47,949 bases of DNA from Candidatus Kapaibacterium sp. (lineage in GTDB: Bacteria; Bacteroidota; Ignavibacteria; Kapaibacteriales; WFXC01): positions 6,693 through 54,641 of the forward strand of contig JALWJX010000004.1 of the NCBI GenBank assembly GCA_026996895.1. The letters are read 5' to 3'. Positions 33,147 to 43,200 of this stretch are shown in pieces. Position 1 is the first letter of the stretch, and every line of letters starts with the position of its first letter. The position numbers and the translations under genes were made by a program. The notes beneath the pieces were generated by a model. The model saw only the letters and a list, made by a program, of their open reading frames with translations. It was not told the origin of the DNA and ran no database searches.

Positions 33147-34303
33147 TGCAACACCTTTGCTACCTGCTCAATTCGATCGATAACTTCTTGACGGGTTTCA
33201 CCAACGGTTGTTACATGGCCCATTTTCCGCCGTGGACGCGCCCGTTCCTTGCTATAAAAATGCACGGAAATTTTGTCCACCTCCAGCAAAGCGGCTGGAT
33301 TCTGAGGGAAAGGATCGCCTTCCCGGGTGCCCAGGATGTTGATCATCGCTGCTGCCGGCACGATCATTTCCGTTGCACCCAGTGGCAATCCGGTAATTGC
33401 TCGAATGTGATTTTCAAACTGGCTGGTGAAACACGCTTCAATCGTAAAATGGCCGGAATTATGAACTCGCGGGGCTATTTCGTTGAACAACACTGTTGTT
33501 TCATCGACCAGAAACAATTCAATTGCCATCGTTCCAACAACTCGCAAAGCATCAGCTAATCGTGCCGCCCGTTGTTGTACCTGTTCCTCCACGTCAGCAT
33601 CCACTACTGCTGGCGCAAAGACTTTGTGACAAATTCCATCCTGCTGAACAGTTTCCACCAGCGGATAAAAGCGGACGTGCCCCGCAGCATCGCGAGTATA
33701 GACCAGCGCCAGCTCCTTCTGAAAATTCACGAAAGCTTCGACAAAAATGCCAGCATTTTCCTCCCGCTGCTGCAATGCTCGCAAAGCACTTTTGATGTCC
33801 GACGGCTGATGTACTACCCGGTTTCCGTAGCCATCATATCCGAGGAATCGGGTTTTGAGCACTACTGGATAACCATACTGCTCAGCAAATGCCTGAACGT
33901 CAGCTTCACTCTCAACGGCACGGTATGGGGCAACGGCAAAGCCCGCCTGCTGCGCAACGCTTTTTTGCTCATACTTATCCTGCAATCGCTGGAGCGACAC
34001 AGGATCTGGATACACCGGCGTAATGGAATGGAGCCAATGGAGGGTACTGGCTGGCACAAATTCACTTTCAATCGTGATCACATCGCAGCTATGGGCAAAA
34101 TTCCGCAACACTTCCCACGACCGCCATGATCCGACAAATTCCCGATCGCAACTGCGCGATGCGGGCGAATCGGAAAAACGCTCAAAGATGTGGACTCGAA
34201 GTCCCAATTTCTGCGCTGCCGCTGCCAGCATTTTTGCCAGTTGCCCACCACCCAGAATACCGACCGTCAGAAACACATTTTCTTCTTTCTTCGATCTTAG
34301 CAT
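33140..34303 (-). CDS. purK: N5-carboxyaminoimidazole ribonucleotide synthase PurK
   Basis: A 387-aa ATP-grasp enzyme that makes N5-CAIR from AIR, bicarbonate and ATP in de novo purine synthesis; cytoplasmic. The start at 34303 (MLRSKKEENVFLTVG) gives the usual PurK length; the upstream extension to 34342 lies over the promoter. Typical stretches are VGILGGGQLAKMLA (N-terminal Rossmann-like), DVITIESEFVP, DKYEQKSVAQQAGF, PVVLKTRFLGYDGYGN (ATP-grasp), FVNFQKELALVYTRD, LFLVDETTVLFNEIAPRVHNSGHFTIE and FENHIRAITGLPLG. It heads the minus-strand run purK-DUF4269-mlaF. The partner purE is not in the window. Confidence 0.95.
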   Translation of the reverse strand: MLRSKKEENVFLTVGILGGGQLAKMLAAAAQKLGLRVHIFERFSDSPASRSCDREFVGSWRSWEVLRNFAHSCDVITIESEFVPASTLHWLHSITPVYPDPVSLQRLQDKYEQKSVAQQAGFAVAPYRAVESEADVQAFAEQYGYPVVLKTRFLGYDGYGNRVVHQPSDIKSALRALQQREENAGIFVEAFVNFQKELALVYTRDAAGHVRFYPLVETVQQDGICHKVFAPAVVDADVEEQVQQRAARLADALRVVGTMAIELFLVDETTVLFNEIAPRVHNSGHFTIEACFTSQFENHIRAITGLPLGATEMIVPAAAMINILGTREGDPFPQNPAALLEVDKISVHFYSKERARPRRKMGHVTTVGETRQEVIDRIEQVAKVLQW

Positions 34304-34339
34304 TTCCCAGCACGTTACTCTACGAAACTTCCCAATTTG

Positions 34340-34347
34340 CAAATATA
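34340..34347 (-). promoter_or_regulatory. -7 element upstream of purK
   Basis: On the minus strand this reads TATATTTG, a perfect TANNTTTG. No clear TTTG lies 19-20 nt further upstream. It is 37 nt before the purK start. Confidence 0.5.
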
Positions 34348-34442
34348 CAGTAAGAGCAGGATGCTTTTCGCTTGCAACTATGCTTTTTTTACCGTATATT
34401 AGGGAGTAAAATATCTGGATATCGCACTTTAAAGAGCGGGCG

Positions 34443-35300
34443 TCACTGGGTTTGTCCGGCGGTCACTGCCTGCAAATTAAACAGATCGTCGACGCGCAAT
34501 CGCCGACCACCAATGAACCGCTTGCGGTAATAGGGACTTTCCAGTGAAGAGACAGTCACTCCGTAGCGAGAGCTGGCGTGGGCGAACAGCCTGTGTCCTA
34601 AATAGATGCCGACGTGTGAAACATAGACAGAGCGGCGGGTGTGGAAGAAGACTAAGTCTCCAAAGCGAAGATCATCGATATCCTCGATCGGTTGTCCCAG
34701 CAAATACTGATACCGCGCAGTTCTGGGTAACTGCACATCGGCTGCCTGTCGATAAACGTGTTGCACCAGAGCGGAGCAATCGATCCCGCGACGCGTGGTA
34801 CCGCCGTACCGATAGGGAGTTCCAATCCATTCCAGAATCGAACGCAGAATAGCTTTTTTCTCAACTCCGGCTTCGGTCACTTCTTCGTCCTCAAATTGGG
34901 CAATGTACGCATCCCATTGTTCTCGAAAAGCGGTGATATCGTAATCAGCCGGATTCCAGGGAAGGGTATCGGTTTCTGGCAGCATTGCCACTGCTTCGGT
35001 ATCGGTCAGCACCTCGCCATCTTCGTTTACCATTTGCTGCAACTGCTGCTGATCCGCTGGCGGCTTATACGGCAACCCTGCCAGCTTTGCCAGATCTTCA
35101 TAAGCCTGCAAAAACATCATTGCCTGCTGCTTCCCTTTTCGGGTATCCGATCGCCGCCGATGCCGTCGCGGTTGATGCTTTTGCTTTTGTTTCTTCTGCT
35201 TTGACACCGCCTTGTGCTTGACCGGCGGCACACTCCAGCTGGAAGGAGGAAAGAAAGCGATCAAGGAAAGCAGTAAAAACGCCGTACCCACAAGCCGCAT
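34443..35300 (-). CDS. Exported NlpC/P60 peptidoglycan hydrolase
   Basis: A 285-aa protein. A signal peptide (MRLVGTAFLLLSLIAFFPPSSWS) is followed by a strikingly basic linker (about 28-60, rich in K, Q, R, H) and an acidic middle region. The C-terminal NlpC/P60 domain carries the catalytic Cys in RRGIDCSALVQHVY (C175), His in YVSHVGIYLGH (H229) and the third polar residue in LFAHASSRYG (H241). Such enzymes cut D-gamma-glutamyl-diaminopimelate links in peptidoglycan stems, acting in the periplasm during wall growth or separation. It lies 13 bp after the stop of the ABC lipoprotein gene on the same strand, so both are probably cotranscribed. This matches the general association of peptide-binding proteins with murein peptide recycling, though that link is inference. 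Confidence 0.9.
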   Translation of the reverse strand: MRLVGTAFLLLSLIAFFPPSSWSVPPVKHKAVSKQKKQKQKHQPRRHRRRSDTRKGKQQAMMFLQAYEDLAKLAGLPYKPPADQQQLQQMVNEDGEVLTDTEAVAMLPETDTLPWNPADYDITAFREQWDAYIAQFEDEEVTEAGVEKKAILRSILEWIGTPYRYGGTTRRGIDCSALVQHVYRQAADVQLPRTARYQYLLGQPIEDIDDLRFGDLVFFHTRRSVYVSHVGIYLGHRLFAHASSRYGVTVSSLESPYYRKRFIGGRRLRVDDLFNLQAVTAGQTQ

Positions 35301-35313
35301 CCCATGCCCTCTT

Positions 35314-37026
35314 TTATTGCCCCTGCTGTTTCCACACGTACTTCAGCAGCAACCGATCGCTGCCATCAACAAAAAAACCCCGAATCCACGGCTGTGCCAG
35401 CCGCTGGATCACATTATAGTACAAAAATACCCACGGTGCTTCCGCTAAGACGATTTTCTCCATCTGATGGTATATCTGGAACCGCTGCTGGGGCGACAAC
35501 AACGGCGACAGCGCCCGCTCGTACAGCGAATCAACCACCGGATGAGCAAAATGAGTGGTGTTCGGTCCGTACGGGGCAAAGAATGGCGAATAGAAAAGCG
35601 CTAAGAAATTTTCCGGATCCGGGTAGTCAGCGATCCAACTGGTCCGCCAGAAGGCTAACTTACCGGTTCGCACCATTTCCAAATGCTGTGGAAAATCCAC
35701 CTGCCGGAGTTTGACCCGGATGCCAAATTTTCGCCACTGTTCCTGCACCGCTTCCGCCACTGCCATTGTCCGCTCACTCTGTCCCAACTGCAGGGTAAAT
35801 TCTGGCAATCCTTTGCCATCCGGGAATCCGGCTTCAGCCAACAACTGCCGCACTCGCTGCGGATCGTATCGGTACCCCTGCACGGTCGAATCAAAGCCGG
35901 GGAAACCCGGTGGCAGAATGCCAAAATGTGCCGGTATACCTTTGCCCCGCAGTACATAGCGAACCAGCGCTTCGCGGTCTACGGCATAGTTCAACGCCTG
36001 CCGTAAGGCACGAGAATGAGCAAAGGGAAGACGTCGGGCAGCAGCGAACGTCGTATCCAGCAAAAAACCGTAGTACTCAATCGAGTATGCTGGCGCCTGA
36101 TACAATTGCCAGTGTCGATATTCTGACCGAAGATGCCCATTTTCATCAAACAACTGCGGTTGAAATGCCGGATCAATCGCACTCAGAAAATCCAATTTCC
36201 CCTGCTGGAACAACAGAAACTCCGATTTGGTATCCTTCAAAAAAGTGACTACGATGGAATCCAGATAGGGCAACTGGCGTCCCTGCCCATCCCGCTCAAA
36301 ATACCGATCGTTCCGGTAAAGCACCAGCTCCACATCTTCGCGCCATCTTCCAAAACGAAACGGTCCCGTTCCCACGGGATGCTGAAAAAAACGGTCACCG
36401 TAAAACTCCACCGCTTCCCGCGGCACAATGAAGCAATAGGGCATTGTCAGCAGCGCCAGGAATGGAGCAAACGGCTTAACCAGTTGAATCTCAACGGTAG
36501 AATCATTGAGCACTCGAATGCCGGAGATTCCTTTCGGTGTTTCTTTCCCCGCCGCCGTTGCTTCGAAAAATGCTGCGGCGCCAGCAATCTTATCCCGCAG
36601 CACCCATACTCCCGTGGACTTTGTTCGGGCATCGCAAATACGTTCAAAGGAGAACTTCACATCCGAAGCCACAACCCGCCGGGTTCGCCGGGATCCAAAG
36701 CAGGAATCTTCGTGAAACCAGACATCGTCTCGAAGTACAAAGGTCCATCGCGTTCCTGTCGAATCCACTGTCCACCGGCGAGCAAGAGAAGGCACAATGG
36801 CGCCAGTGGTATCCAGTTCCACCAATCCGTTGAAAAGCTGGGTTCCCACCCAGATCGCTGCTCGATATCCCATCCGAGCTGGATCCAGCGTATTCAACCC
36901 ATCCGGTTCGTTGTAAAAAAATCCTCCTTCCCGAATTGCCTCCGGCGCTTCTGATTGGCACGCTCCCAGTGCCAGCGCAAGCGCCAGAAGAAGCATTCCT
37001 ATTTTCACCGATCGCACTTTTTGCAT
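35314..37026 (-). CDS. Peptide ABC transporter substrate-binding lipoprotein (family 5)
   Basis: A 570-aa DppA/OppA-like protein. The start at 37026 (MQKVRSVKIGMLLL) gives a compact lipoprotein signal ending in ALGAC; longer frames reach 37071 but add nothing signal-like. SBP family-5 features are NTLDPARMGYRAAIWVGTQLFNGLVELD, LARRWTVDSTGTRWTFVLRDDVWFHED, SDVKFSFERI, PVGTGPFRFGRW, ALRQALNYAVDREALV and FWRTSWIADYPDPENFLALFYSPF. It captures peptides, or possibly other solutes, outside the membrane for an ABC importer. The likely permeases are encoded about 8.6 kb away on the other strand (45611-47614). The ATPases are not in the window. It is followed after 13 bp by the NlpC/P60 gene. Confidence 0.9.
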   Translation of the reverse strand: MQKVRSVKIGMLLLALALALGACQSEAPEAIREGGFFYNEPDGLNTLDPARMGYRAAIWVGTQLFNGLVELDTTGAIVPSLARRWTVDSTGTRWTFVLRDDVWFHEDSCFGSRRTRRVVASDVKFSFERICDARTKSTGVWVLRDKIAGAAAFFEATAAGKETPKGISGIRVLNDSTVEIQLVKPFAPFLALLTMPYCFIVPREAVEFYGDRFFQHPVGTGPFRFGRWREDVELVLYRNDRYFERDGQGRQLPYLDSIVVTFLKDTKSEFLLFQQGKLDFLSAIDPAFQPQLFDENGHLRSEYRHWQLYQAPAYSIEYYGFLLDTTFAAARRLPFAHSRALRQALNYAVDREALVRYVLRGKGIPAHFGILPPGFPGFDSTVQGYRYDPQRVRQLLAEAGFPDGKGLPEFTLQLGQSERTMAVAEAVQEQWRKFGIRVKLRQVDFPQHLEMVRTGKLAFWRTSWIADYPDPENFLALFYSPFFAPYGPNTTHFAHPVVDSLYERALSPLLSPQQRFQIYHQMEKIVLAEAPWVFLYYNVIQRLAQPWIRGFFVDGSDRLLLKYVWKQQGQ

Positions 37027-37188
37027 TGTGCCAGGTCCCATACTCCGCTTTGTCTGCGGATCGCCCATCATTTTGCCGTTATTCTCCCACTGTTTGCCGT
37101 AAGCTGATCGCCGGTCGCTTCAGAATTTGCAAATTTGCGGTTTGTAGGACAATTAGGACATAACAAAGCGGTGAAAAATCTGTCATCG

Positions 37189-38400
37189 ATGGCGCTGGAC
37201 TATGCAGTTGTGACGCTCAAGCCACACTTTGAGCGCTTCATCCGAAAAGGGCAACTGTGGGCGTACGACAATGAAGTCGAAGCAGTCGAAGGGGATCCTC
37301 AGCCCGGCGATATTGTGCGGGTCCGGAATTACGCGGGTAAAGACTTAGGACTTGCTTTTTACAATCCCCACAGCAAAATCCGCATCCGGCTCTTGCTCAC
37401 TCACACCGCTCCCATCACTGCTGACTTTTTCGCCGACCGTATCCGCAATGCCTATCTGTTGCGGCATCAGTTGATTGATTTCCAGCAGAACACGATGTAT
37501 CGATTGGTCTTCAGTGAATCTGATTTCCTTCCCGGACTGGTCGTTGATATTTTTGACCGCTACGCAGCGATCCAGATGTTAGCTTATGGTCTGGAGCGGT
37601 TATCTGCCGAAATTCAAGAAGCATTGCTGCAGGTTCTGCCAGGTTTGCAAGGAATCTATGCAAAAAATGATTCAGTCCTGCGGCAAAAGGAAGGACTTCC
37701 CTTGTACGAAGAAACGCTCTGGGGCAGCATTCCTGAAGAAATTGTATGTCTGGAAAATAATCTCCGATTTTGCATCAATATCGCATCCGGTCAAAAAACG
37801 GGATTTTTTCTGGATCAGAAAACCAATCGGCTGTGGATACAGAAATTCGCACGGGACCGCACGGTTCTGGATTGCTTTAGCAATCAAGGGGGATTTGCCC
37901 TCAATGCGGCGGCAGCCGGTGCCCGGAGTATCACAGCAATCGACAGCTCTGCTCCGGCTTTAGCTATTGCGCAGCGTAATTTCGAACTCAACGGATTTTC
38001 AAAGCAAGCGGTTGAATTTGTTTGCGATGACGTCTTTGATTTCCTCCTGGAAGCGAAACGAGCAGGGCGGCAGTGGGACCTGATCATCTTAGATCCTCCA
38101 GCTTTTACCAAAAGCAAGGAACAAATTCCTGCAGCAATCCGCGGTTATGCTCGCCTGCATCGCCTGGCTTTTCGGGTGCTTGCTCCGGATGGCATTCTTG
38201 CAACCAGCAGTTGCTCATACCACATTGATGAAGAACGCTTTCTCCGCATCGTCCAGGAAGAAGCGCTTCGGACAGGTCGCTTTTTGCAACTTCTCTACCG
38301 GGGACAGCAATCACCTGATCATCCCATTTTGCCAGCGATGCCTCAGACGAAATATCTGAAATTTTTCCTTTTCCGCTGCCTCCAGTCTCCCGCTGAATGA
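37189..38400 (+). CDS. rlmI: RlmI-like class I rRNA large-subunit cytosine methyltransferase
   Basis: A 403-aa SAM-dependent methyltransferase of the RlmI/YccW group, which makes m5C in 23S rRNA (position 1962 in E. coli). The start at 37189 (MALDYAVVTLKP) gives near-family length; an upstream GTG at 37171 or the ATG at 37135 are alternatives. An N-terminal PUA-like domain (LKPHFERFIRKGQLWAYDNEV, GDIVRVRNYAGKDLG) is followed by the linker region. The Rossmann methyltransferase has motif I VLDCFSNQGGFALNAAAAGA (from residue 226), motif II ITAIDSSAPALAIA and motif IV IILDPPAFTKSKEQ (from 299). ATSSCSYHIDEERF carries the cysteine region used by m5C enzymes. It is divergent from the substrate-binding lipoprotein gene. 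Neighbouring families (RlmK/L-like) are less likely. Confidence 0.9.
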   Translation: MALDYAVVTLKPHFERFIRKGQLWAYDNEVEAVEGDPQPGDIVRVRNYAGKDLGLAFYNPHSKIRIRLLLTHTAPITADFFADRIRNAYLLRHQLIDFQQNTMYRLVFSESDFLPGLVVDIFDRYAAIQMLAYGLERLSAEIQEALLQVLPGLQGIYAKNDSVLRQKEGLPLYEETLWGSIPEEIVCLENNLRFCINIASGQKTGFFLDQKTNRLWIQKFARDRTVLDCFSNQGGFALNAAAAGARSITAIDSSAPALAIAQRNFELNGFSKQAVEFVCDDVFDFLLEAKRAGRQWDLIILDPPAFTKSKEQIPAAIRGYARLHRLAFRVLAPDGILATSSCSYHIDEERFLRIVQEEALRTGRFLQLLYRGQQSPDHPILPAMPQTKYLKFFLFRCLQSPAE

Positions 38401-38643
38401 GTCGCCTTCTTCGGATAACGATCGGATTATCAGTTTTAAGCGACATCTTCCAGCACTATCGCTCAGGACATTGTGGTGCTCCCTCTCGTTTCTTTCTCTC
38501 GGTTTCAGAGCCGCCACTACTGCATCCATCTGCGAACGGGGCAATCCAAAAGTACGGTACTACTGCTGAACCGGTCAGCTTACCACTGGAAGTTCCTGTT
38601 TCCACACTTGTTTGCTGCAACACTTTCCTGCAAAAACAAAAAA

Positions 38644-38660
38644 CCCGCCACAAGGGCGGG
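38644..38660 (-). terminator. Rho-independent terminator of the DUF1573 transcript
   Basis: Minus-strand reading: CCCGCC, loop CTTGT, GGCGGG, followed directly by TTTTTTGTTTTTG (plus coordinates 38631-38643). The strong stem and T-tract lie 34 bp beyond the stop of the minus-strand gene at 38695. The gap 38401-38694 holds no convincing gene. Confidence 0.88.
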
Positions 38661-38694
38661 TCTTAGTTTGGCTCAAAAATTTTTACTGCAGCGG

Positions 38695-39420
38695 CTATTT
38701 CTTGCTGCTGGGTTTTTCAAAGACTTTCGACTGCTCCGGCTTTTTCACATTACCATATGCCATTACCTGGAAGCTGGAAAAATCCGGATGGGAGGTCTTG
38801 AATGTTACCACCCCGGTAAATGGTCCCGGCTTCGTTGGGGTCACTTTCACAAGCAGGACCACCGAAGAACCAGCCTTCAAAGTCATAGGATCTTTCACAT
38901 TGAGCTGTAGCCCGTTACTGGCTTTAAACTCAGACAGTGTAATATCCTCTTTGGTGTTATTCTTCACCTTGACCTGTGCTCGTGCTTCTTTTCCCACCTC
39001 CATGCTGCCAAAGGCAAAATACCGCGGAGAAATGGTCACAGGATCCCGCACCACTGCCTTCAGATACAGCACTTTCCGTGGTTGTTTCGGATCATTGCTG
39101 CTGATCGTTACCGTCTTGGTCACACTCCCGGAACGTCCCCGGATATTCAACGACACGTCAATCGTTGCCGTATCTCCCGGTTTGAGCAGGTCTTTGTCCA
39201 GCAATGTTGCTGTGCAACCACAGGCGGCGCGCACTTTTGATATTTTCAACTCTTCATTACCGGCGTTCACAATTTTCACCTTCGCTTTCAACGGCGATTG
39301 CTTGGAACTAACCGTTCCCCAATTCACCACAGGTCCATCAACGACCTGCAGCTTTGGTTGGGCCCACGCATTACCAACCATTAAGGCAGCCACCAACAGG
39401 CTCAAGAGACTCCACCGCAT
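38695..39420 (-). CDS. Exported DUF1573 protein with ASH-type domains
   Basis: A 241-aa protein, read after GGAGGGAGTGTTCCA. The signal peptide is MRWSLLSLLVAALMVGNAWA. A DUF1573 domain follows (about 25-110) with the hallmark ACGCTATLLDKDLLKPGDTA, then a second ASH-like Ig domain (VTISPRYFAFGSMEVGKEARA, FTGVVTFKTSHPDFSSF). DUF1573 proteins are periplasmic or surface proteins of unknown function, abundant in Bacteroidota and relatives. It is the last gene of a minus-strand unit (ASH giant, beta-barrel, DUF1573) and is followed by a clear intrinsic terminator. The tail is lysine-rich (FEKPSSKK). Confidence 0.9.
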   Translation of the reverse strand: MRWSLLSLLVAALMVGNAWAQPKLQVVDGPVVNWGTVSSKQSPLKAKVKIVNAGNEELKISKVRAACGCTATLLDKDLLKPGDTATIDVSLNIRGRSGSVTKTVTISSNDPKQPRKVLYLKAVVRDPVTISPRYFAFGSMEVGKEARAQVKVKNNTKEDITLSEFKASNGLQLNVKDPMTLKAGSSVVLLVKVTPTKPGPFTGVVTFKTSHPDFSSFQVMAYGNVKKPEQSKVFEKPSSKK

Positions 39421-39496
39421 TGGAACACTCCCTCCAGTTTTATGATTACATCTCCCACGAAGAAACCGTTGACGATCATTCTTTTATCCCATTGCG

Positions 39497-40264
39497 TTAT
39501 AACCCAACATAGATAGCCACGGCCATGCTGAGCCCCACCGACCGCCACGCACTTTGCCGTTCAAGTGGGAACAATGGGAGAACAATCCGCACAACGGGAC
39601 TGGCATATACGCTGTAGATCAGTGGGATATCAGCACCAACTCCAATAGCGGTGCCAATATTGAAAGCAGCAAGCTGCACCACAGGGGTTTCAGCAACTGT
39701 CCGCTGAAACGAGCCGTCAACAAAGCGGCGTTCCGGGGGACTGACAATGCGTTCCGTTTGGGTAGCATCATACGATAACAGAATGCTGGTCACTGCTTCT
39801 GCTGTTACAAAAACATAGGGAACGAACAACCGCTGTTTCACCCGCGCCCCTATTTGCAGTTGCTGCACAATCGGGACAAACTCATACTCTGTGATCAACG
39901 GCGGCAACGTATTACCCAGAGAATCTTTCTGTGGGACTGGATCGGTTCGATGGGTAAATCGGATCTGGCGACGGACCCAGCGGAAGATGCCGCCAATGGT
40001 ACGATCAGGGCGAATCCAGTACTCCGCGGCTGCTCCCACGCTCCACCGCTGCCCGTATGCCGAACGATAGACGCCACACAACACCCATCCCTCCATATTT
40101 GTCAACTCTCCCCAATGGTACTCCATCGCTGCTCCACCTTCCATCCCCACATACAGCCGGGGATGTTCAAAGGGCAGGCGCACCGAAGGTGTCCATTGAA
40201 ATCCCTGTGCACGAGCGATGCTCACAGCAGCCAGCAGAAAAAGAATTTTTCCAGCAATGCGCAT
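39497..40264 (-). CDS. Outer-membrane beta-barrel-like protein
   Basis: A 255-aa protein. The ATG at 40264 overlaps the stop codon of the upstream giant gene by one base (TGATG), a typical translational-coupling arrangement; a longer frame from 40285 is less likely. The signal peptide is MRIAGKILFLLAAVSIARA. The rest has alternating strands with aromatic girdle residues (LYVGMEGGAAMEYHWGEL, WSVGAAAEYWIRPDRTIGG, QLQIGARVKQRLFVPYVFVT, FNIGTAIGVGADIPL) and ends SMAVAIYVGL, consistent with an 8-10-stranded outer-membrane barrel. No family is recognised. Coupling to an ASH protein suggests that it anchors, or helps display, the giant protein (inference). Confidence 0.75.
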   Translation of the reverse strand: MRIAGKILFLLAAVSIARAQGFQWTPSVRLPFEHPRLYVGMEGGAAMEYHWGELTNMEGWVLCGVYRSAYGQRWSVGAAAEYWIRPDRTIGGIFRWVRRQIRFTHRTDPVPQKDSLGNTLPPLITEYEFVPIVQQLQIGARVKQRLFVPYVFVTAEAVTSILLSYDATQTERIVSPPERRFVDGSFQRTVAETPVVQLAAFNIGTAIGVGADIPLIYSVYASPVVRIVLPLFPLERQSAWRSVGLSMAVAIYVGL

Positions 40265-43200
40265 CACTGCTCCTGCCTTCTCCACAGCAGCACTGCCTTA
40301 GAAAAAATTCCTGCATTCATCCGACACAGGTACACGCCCGGCGGCACCGATGGCAGTGGAACCACATACCGTCCTGCCCGCGAATGCCACTGGCGATACT
40401 CCCACACCCTGATGCCATTGAGCGTAAAGAGCTCAAGTTGCACCGTAATATCGAACGGAATTTCATACTCGACCGACCACGCCCCATTATGCTTCCCCGC
40501 TTGCAGCCGAAAACGGTAAGCCCCGACCGGTGCCAGCTTTTGCTCCAGTCCACAGAGTGAATCTAAGATTACAGCGCCCCCTTCTGCCAGCAACTCCACA
40601 ACCCCTTCACACTCATCCACGACAACCCGCGTGTCATTGAGCGTCACTTCTGTCGACGCCTGCGTTCCCAGGAAGGTATCGAACCACAGCACGATCAGGG
40701 TATCTCGCAATAGCAACGGATCTGACTGTGCAATCCGGACGGCAAGCACTGCCTGGGGATCACCGGGAAGTCGGATCTGTTGCGCATCGACCGTTGCATT
40801 TTCTGCGGCAGTGCCTAAAACTTCAAACCGCTGATATTCCAGCAAGGTCTTATTGTAGCGCAATGCAAATTCAATCGTATCAATTTGCTGCAGCAAGTTG
40901 CCATAGGGCTGCGTCGCCCACCGTATGGGCAGCGCTATGGGTCGTCCGGGGCGAACGCGGATCAATGTTGGCAACTGCATCGGGACAACAGGTGGTGCAA
41001 TGCCCTGCCCTTCCAGCTGAATACGGTATTCTTTGTACGGAAACGCTTCGTCCGTATGCACCACCAGCTCTGCGGTAAATGTTCCCACTGACGGAGGAGC
41101 AAATCGGATTGGGAAATCAAGGTACTCTCCCGGTTCGACCGTTTTTCCAACATACATTCCCTGCAAAGTGAATACACCCGAATTGGGAACAATGACCGCA
41201 GCAACAATGAGAACCGGAGCATCTCCAGCGTTGGTCAGCCGGACCGAGCGCTCCACAATCCCATCAGGGCAGTTTTGCAAGACGACAATATCGCCGAAAT
41301 CCACTGCCTGCTGACTCCACATAACTTCAGGGCGAATTCCCCGCCCTACCACTACAAAACTCCACTGGCGAATTGAATCGGGCGCTGTTCCGATGCGATC
41401 AGGAACATTGCTGGAAAGTACATATCGTACAGCGTGCTGCCCCGGACTTTTCGGTTGAAACAACAAATGCACTGTATCGCGTTGCCCAATCGCCAGGCTC
41501 GAATCGTGCGGCGAGACCACCTGATAATGAAGCAGGGCATTGGGCGTCAACTCTTCCAGCACATAGAAAAAGGTCTGAGCAGGATGGATGACCAGATTGC
41601 CCAAGTTACGAACAAACCCCAGAATGCTCTGACTTCTGCCAACCCGCACCGCTCCTACGTCAATCGTATCAACGGCTAACCCTCGCCGCACCTCGAAGGG
41701 TTCCGGGGGAATGCCGCCGCTGACGGCTGCTTCCAGTAGCAACTGCTGCTCTACCCCAATTCCTCGAAGGATTGCCGTCACCGAATCATCCCGGCGGTTT
41801 CCGTTGATCACCGAATGGTAGCGGACAATCAACCGCACTGTATCCCACCCTCGATCTGCTGGTTGATAGACAACGGGCAATCCGAGCGAGTCCTCCGGTG
41901 CCAGTTGAATCTGATAATCACCACTGGCAATCCGAAACTCGCCGGCAACACTTCCACCGATAAACAGAATCGTATCAATCCAGATGGCGTGCTGCTTCGA
42001 AATATTCACCAACCGCAGCAGCTTCGGTGGCGAGGTTCGATGGATATATACGGAATCAAAATCCTGCTCCACCGGAGCAACGTTGAGCCGCACGGGAATT
42101 TTTTCGGCAATCAGCACAAACTCTTTCTGCGCAACGATCTTACTGGTATCATCCTGCTGCCGCACGCTCAGGCGTAATCGTACCGCCTTTTTGCCAACCG
42201 GGAACGTCAGCGTTCCATCGTACAGAAACGCAAACTGTTTATCGTAATATGGCGTCAGGGTGTCGATAAAGCAGGTATCGCAACCTAACTGGAATAATTC
42301 CACGAACTCATCTTTGGAACCGGGAATAATGTCCACCACTTCGTAATATGGCACCACTTTTTCCGGAATCGTCAGGCGAACATTGCCCAGATTCCGAATG
42401 GTAAAAGCCCGGATCCGTTGTTCTCCTTCGGAGACCTGACCAAAATCGATCGTATCCCGCAGGGAATCTGCAAACTGCCAGCGATGCCAGATCTTCGCGG
42501 CGCTCAGCAAACCCCGTCCTCGCAGCACCACCGAATACGGAGAGGTATTGGTCGCAGCGATTCGCAGCGTATCCTGCACTCGTCCTTTTTGCGTTGGGCG
42601 AAAAACGATGCGCAGGGAATCCGACCGTCCCGGATCCAGCGCTGCCGGCGGCTGCGGCGGTTGATTCGTATCCACCGGGTTGGTCAGAAAAAATGGATCA
42701 GCAACGCCGGTATACTGCAACAGGGTCGCTGCCGTGTTACCAATGTTGCGAATTACCAGTGTCGTGTCTTTTTGCTGTCCAACCCACACATCTCCAAAGT
42801 CGATTTCCGGCAGCACCGACAATTGCGCCTGGACCCCTTCACCCTGCAACAGAAAGCGGAAGTAAGTTTCTCCAGCGCCGGGATTTTGCGTGGGATCATT
42901 ACAGAAGACCAGCACCTCTGCCTGTTTTGCTCCCACACTGGTTGGCTGAAATTGGAACACCAATTCCACCGAATCCTGCCACCGTTGCAGATCGGTGGTT
43001 TGCGTTAGCGGCGCACCATCGGTTCGCTGCACCGTAAAGTCGGCGATGTTCGTCCCGGCTACCACAATCTGGCGAATTCGCAATGGTTCCAATCCTCGAT
43101 TTTTCAAAATCCGGCGAAATTGAATCGTTGCTCCGCCTCCAACGGGCGCCTGACCAAAGTTGAGCACCTCTTCTCGAAAAACGGCGTTGGGAATCGTATT

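Noticed and set aside
36133-36954. 273-aa plus-strand frame
   Set aside because: Antisense to the peptide-binding lipoprotein gene, with no signal or domain.
38397-38666. 89-aa frame overlapping the rlmI stop codon (ATGA)
   Set aside because: Start overlap looks like coupling, but the product has no domain and runs through the terminator hairpin of the opposite gene.
38612-39445. 277-aa plus-strand frame
   Set aside because: Covers the minus-strand terminator and the whole DUF1573 gene in antisense; no recognisable content.
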